DNA from: Poronia punctata
Taxonomy: Eukaryota; Ascomycota; Sordariomycetes; Xylariales; Xylariaceae
Assembly: GCA_022579005.1 (NCBI GenBank)
Contig: MU401564.1
Location: 59,673-123,672, forward strand
Reading direction: 5' to 3'
Length of the DNA stretch: 64,000 nt
Positions 61,126 through 64,000 of this stretch are shown piece after piece. The stretch's first letter is position 1. Each line of letters begins with the position of its first letter. The position numbers and the translations under genes were made by a program. The notes beneath the pieces are model-generated. The model had not been told where the DNA came from. It saw only the letters and a list, made by a program, of their open reading frames with translations, and did not search any database.

Positions 61126-63600
61126 CTTAGTGCGCTAGTCCTTCTTTAATTTAGCTATTTAATTTAAGGCTATAAGACTTTATTTTTATAATAGGTCTTT
61201 TTATAATACGTTGTATTAAGTGCTAGCTATATAAAGAAAGCAACGTTAATTTTAATAATTTTAAGTGCTAATTTGTTTATTTTTGCACTTTTTTTGTTTT
61301 TTTTTGCCTTATAAGGTTTTTTTTGCTGCTTGTAGTTAGTTTTATTAAGTATAACTTTTTTTGTTTTTAGCTAACTTTTTAACTAGTTTTAATACTTTTA
61401 AATTAACTGCTTAGCGCTATATAGTTGCTATTTAAAGCGCTACTAGTTATTTTTATAATTATAACCTTTTTATTTAACTAAGTATTAAAAACTTTTTTTA
61501 AAGCAGTTTAGTTAGTAATTTAAAATAGTTTTAACTTTAAATAATTTACTAGCTTTTTTTAAGTTTAGTTAATTATTTTAAATTAAACTTAGTGCTAAAG
61601 TAAATTAATAAAATAAGTTTTTACTTTTTTATTTAAAAAATAAGTAAGCTATAAATATAATTAAATATATTTTAAAAGTTTTTAATAAATTAATTTTATA
61701 AGCTAGTTTTTTAATTTTTCTTTTTACTTTTTAAAAGCTAGCGCGTTGTTAAAAGTATTTTTAAAATAGTTAACTAAGTAAGTAATATTTATAATAAAGT
61801 TAAAAATAAACCTTGTTTTTTTTACTAAATTTAATTAGTTTATGCTTTTAATTATAATATTGTTTAGCATAAGTAGTAGCAAAGTTTATAGCTAATTTTG
61901 CGTTTTATTAAAGGTAGATTTAAAAAATATTTAACTTATTTAAATTTAATGCTATTAAAATTATTTTTTTTAACTACACAATAATATTATTAAATTTAAG
62001 TAGTTAAAATTTAAATAGTAGTTTATAAGCAAAAGCCTTAATAGTTTTAAAATAGCTACTATTTAAGTTTTATTATAATATTAATAATAATTTAGTTTAT
62101 TTTTTTTTTAAGTATTTAAAGCAAAAGTATTATATTATTATTTTAACTATTTAATTTTTTTGTTTTAAAGCTTTGTTTGTTTATAAATAGTAAGCTATTA
62201 ATATTAAAAGTTTTATATTAAAACTTTTTTATACCTTTTTTTAAAAAGCTAAAGTAAACTTTTAGTTTTAGTTTAAAATAATGCTTAATAAAACGCTTTA
62301 ATTAGTTAGTAAAATTATTTAAGTAAATATAGCTGCTTAGTTTTTAGCAGTATACTTTATATTATTAAGTATTAGCAATAATTGTTTAAATATAATATAA
62401 GTAGTTATTATTAAAGTATTAAAATATTTATAGCTTTTTAGTTTTTAAAGTAAATTAGCTAATTTAACCTTTAAAAGCTTTATAATAAAGTTTATAGCTA
62501 TAGTTTTTATAAAGCATAAATTTACTAGTTTTATTGCTTAATAAAAATTATATAGCTTTTTTTATAAAGTTATATAAAGTTTACATATATTATAGTAGTT
62601 AATATATTTTTTAACTAGCTTTGTTTTAAATTAAATTAAGTATTAGTTTAGGTTTTATAATATATATTATTTTTTAAAGTAATATTTATTATTATATATT
62701 GTTGCTATAAACGTTGCTACTATATTTTTTAATATATATAGCTTTTAGTTTTTTTTTTAGTTTATATTATAAATTAAACCTTTAGTAACTTTAAATAAAT
62801 AGCTAAGCTTTAAAAAATTTGCAACATTTTTATTATTATTTTAAATTTTTTATAAAATTTAGTAATACTTTAAGTTTTTTTTATAGCTTTTTTAAAAAAA
62901 AAATTTTATTTTAAAATTTATAATAGCTATTATTTTACTAACTAATTATATTTAGTTAAGCGTAGGCTTTTTATTTAATTTAATTACTTTGCTATTTTTA
63001 TTTACTTTATTAGTAACGTTTTAAAGTTAGCTTAGTATATTTAAAATAAAGTTTAGTTATTTTAAAAAGTAATAAGTTTATAAGCTATACTAAAAAAAGT
63101 AAATTAACGCGTTAACTAGCTTTTTATTTGCTTTATTTATTAAAGCAATATTAAAGCTAGTTTAGTTAAATATTTTTTTAGTAGCTAAATAGTTTATTAA
63201 TATTATTACTAAGTTATTTAAAGCTTTAATTATTGTTTTAAAGCATTTATAAGCTTATACTATATATATTACTTTTATTTTAAAAAGCTTATATTTTAAC
63301 TTTAATTAAAATAATAACTAGCTTAAAAACATAATAAGTTTTATTTAAGTATTTAAAATAAATATATTAAGTTATTATTTATAGCTTTTTTTAATATAAA
63401 ATAATATAGCGCTAAATTTTTATTTTAGCAAAGCGTTTACTTATATAAATAAAGTTTGCACTAAGTTATAATGTTTAAAAATAATATATTTATAAATAAA
63501 GTTTTATATAGCTTAAAAAAATATAAATTTAGCTTTAGTAGGTTTAAAATAAGTTAATTAAATATAAGCTTAACGCTTTTTTAAATTACTATTTAATACT

Positions 63601-64000
63601 TTTTTTTTTTACGTTTTTTATTTAATAAAGCAGTTTTTCTTTTTTACAAAGGTTTTATATATTAAGCATAATATAGTAGCAATGTTTATAAAAATTTACT
63701 ACTATTAAAGTACTATTTTAAAGCTTTTAAGTTATTTAAAAATATAAGGTTTTTAAAAGCAGCTAACTTATGCTTAGTTGTTAATATTTTAAAAAAATTA
63801 ACGCAAAATTTTAGTAGTTTTATAAAAAAGTAGCTTAAAAACAACTTTTTAAGTAATATTAAAATTTATTTTTGCTTAAATAAGTTAAATATTTTTTATA
63901 AGTGCTTTAAGTAACTAGCTTTATTATTTAAAAATATAATAATATTATTAATAAAAGCTTTATAAAATAACTTATATAGTTTTAATATTTAGTTTATAAA
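63601..64000 (-). pseudogene. RIP-destroyed reverse transcriptase of an LTR retrotransposon (partial)
   Basis: On the minus strand a single frame from 63958 down to 63601 (about 119 codons, six stops, no frameshift) retains the order of a fungal retrotransposon RT. It reads AFINNIIIFLNN, then KIFNLFKQK, then FLSYFFIKLLKF, then KLAAFKNLIFLNNLKA, then YYA and KRKTALL. This matches, motif by motif, the (Y/F)IDD(I/V)-I-FS palm motif and the following thumb/connection segment (SFLGYPSV-LLGF, LAAFK-L-FP-NLKALE-Y, PYYAQ, PLQ-RKT-LL) typical of ascomycete Ty3/gypsy-like Pol. The catalytic Asp pair reads Asn-Asn (63944-63949). The frame runs off the window to the right. RNase H-like sequence probably continues leftward to about 63,200. 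Inactive. Confidence 0.85.

Larger units (their letters stand above)
57641..64000. mobile_element. AT-rich RIP-degraded repeat block
   Basis: From about 57,640 the composition shifts abruptly to roughly 80 percent or more A+T (estimated by eye) and stays so to the window edge. TpA is everywhere, and CpA/TpG are scarce outside GCA/TGC contexts. No open frame of 60 codons or more exists after 57,990. This is the pattern left by repeat-induced point mutation (CpA to TpA) acting on duplicated elements. A destroyed reverse transcriptase at the right end shows that at least part was a retrotransposon. A Lys/Asn-rich plus-strand remnant near 59265-59400 runs into tandem TAATAAAAGTG(T/C) units at about 59385-59470. 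I cannot assign it. The block continues beyond the window. Confidence 0.9.

Noticed and set aside
1..64000. CRISPR array, operons or prokaryotic signals
   Set aside because: Repeats are microsatellites without spacers, and all genes show spliceosomal introns typical of an ascomycete.

Overview
The window is nuclear DNA of a filamentous ascomycete (Pezizomycotina, most likely a sordariomycete). The genes carry short GT-AG introns of about 50-300 nt with CTAAC-like branch points. A HET-domain gene and an AzgA-type purine permease are present. The last 6.4 kb is an AT-rich block carrying repeat-induced point mutation (RIP). No prokaryotic or organellar features are seen.

Layout, left to right. 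1-11.6 kb: ribosomal protein L17 (minus) and fibrillarin (plus) form a divergent ribosome-biogenesis pair. A low-complexity hypothetical ORF and a cAMP-receptor-like GPCR follow. 11.6-24.9 kb: long intergenic stretches full of TAGGTA-type microrepeats surround a HET-domain gene and a methyltransferase-like gene. 24.9-31 kb: AzgA purine permease, a UCH37-type deubiquitinase and a secreted DUF3455 protein. 31-35 kb: intergenic, with a 10-N assembly gap between a poly-G and a poly-C run, flanked by two diverged copies of one sequence. 35-57 kb: a conserved housekeeping block with CASP/Coy1 (Golgi), a UBA/RWD DEAH-box helicase, importin alpha, Pot1 (telomere), Scc3 (cohesin) and UreD (urease assembly). 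57.6-64 kb: the AT-rich block. Its right end still holds a readable but destroyed reverse-transcriptase frame on the minus strand.

Fourteen of the fifteen protein-coding gene models were rebuilt by hand, or checked as single exons, with frame-consistent totals: L17 186 aa, fibrillarin 325, GPCR 433, HET 716, methyltransferase-like 615, AzgA 603, UCH37 325, DUF3455 273, CASP 740, helicase 1401, importin alpha 552, Pot1 667, Scc3 1214, UreD 331. The fifteenth is the uncertain hypothetical ORF.

The most interesting signal is in the fibrillarin gene. It has 16 coding exons, three of them 8-12 nt long, and one intervening sequence (4122-4274) that can be resolved to the conserved protein only as an intron within an intron. 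The internal intron separates the first G of the external donor from the rest of that donor. This is the arrangement of a [D1,2] spliceosomal twin intron (stwintron). The second is the RIP-destroyed retrotransposon at the right edge, whose reverse-transcriptase Asp-Asp pair now reads Asn-Asn through CpA-to-TpA changes while the frame stays intact over about 119 codons.
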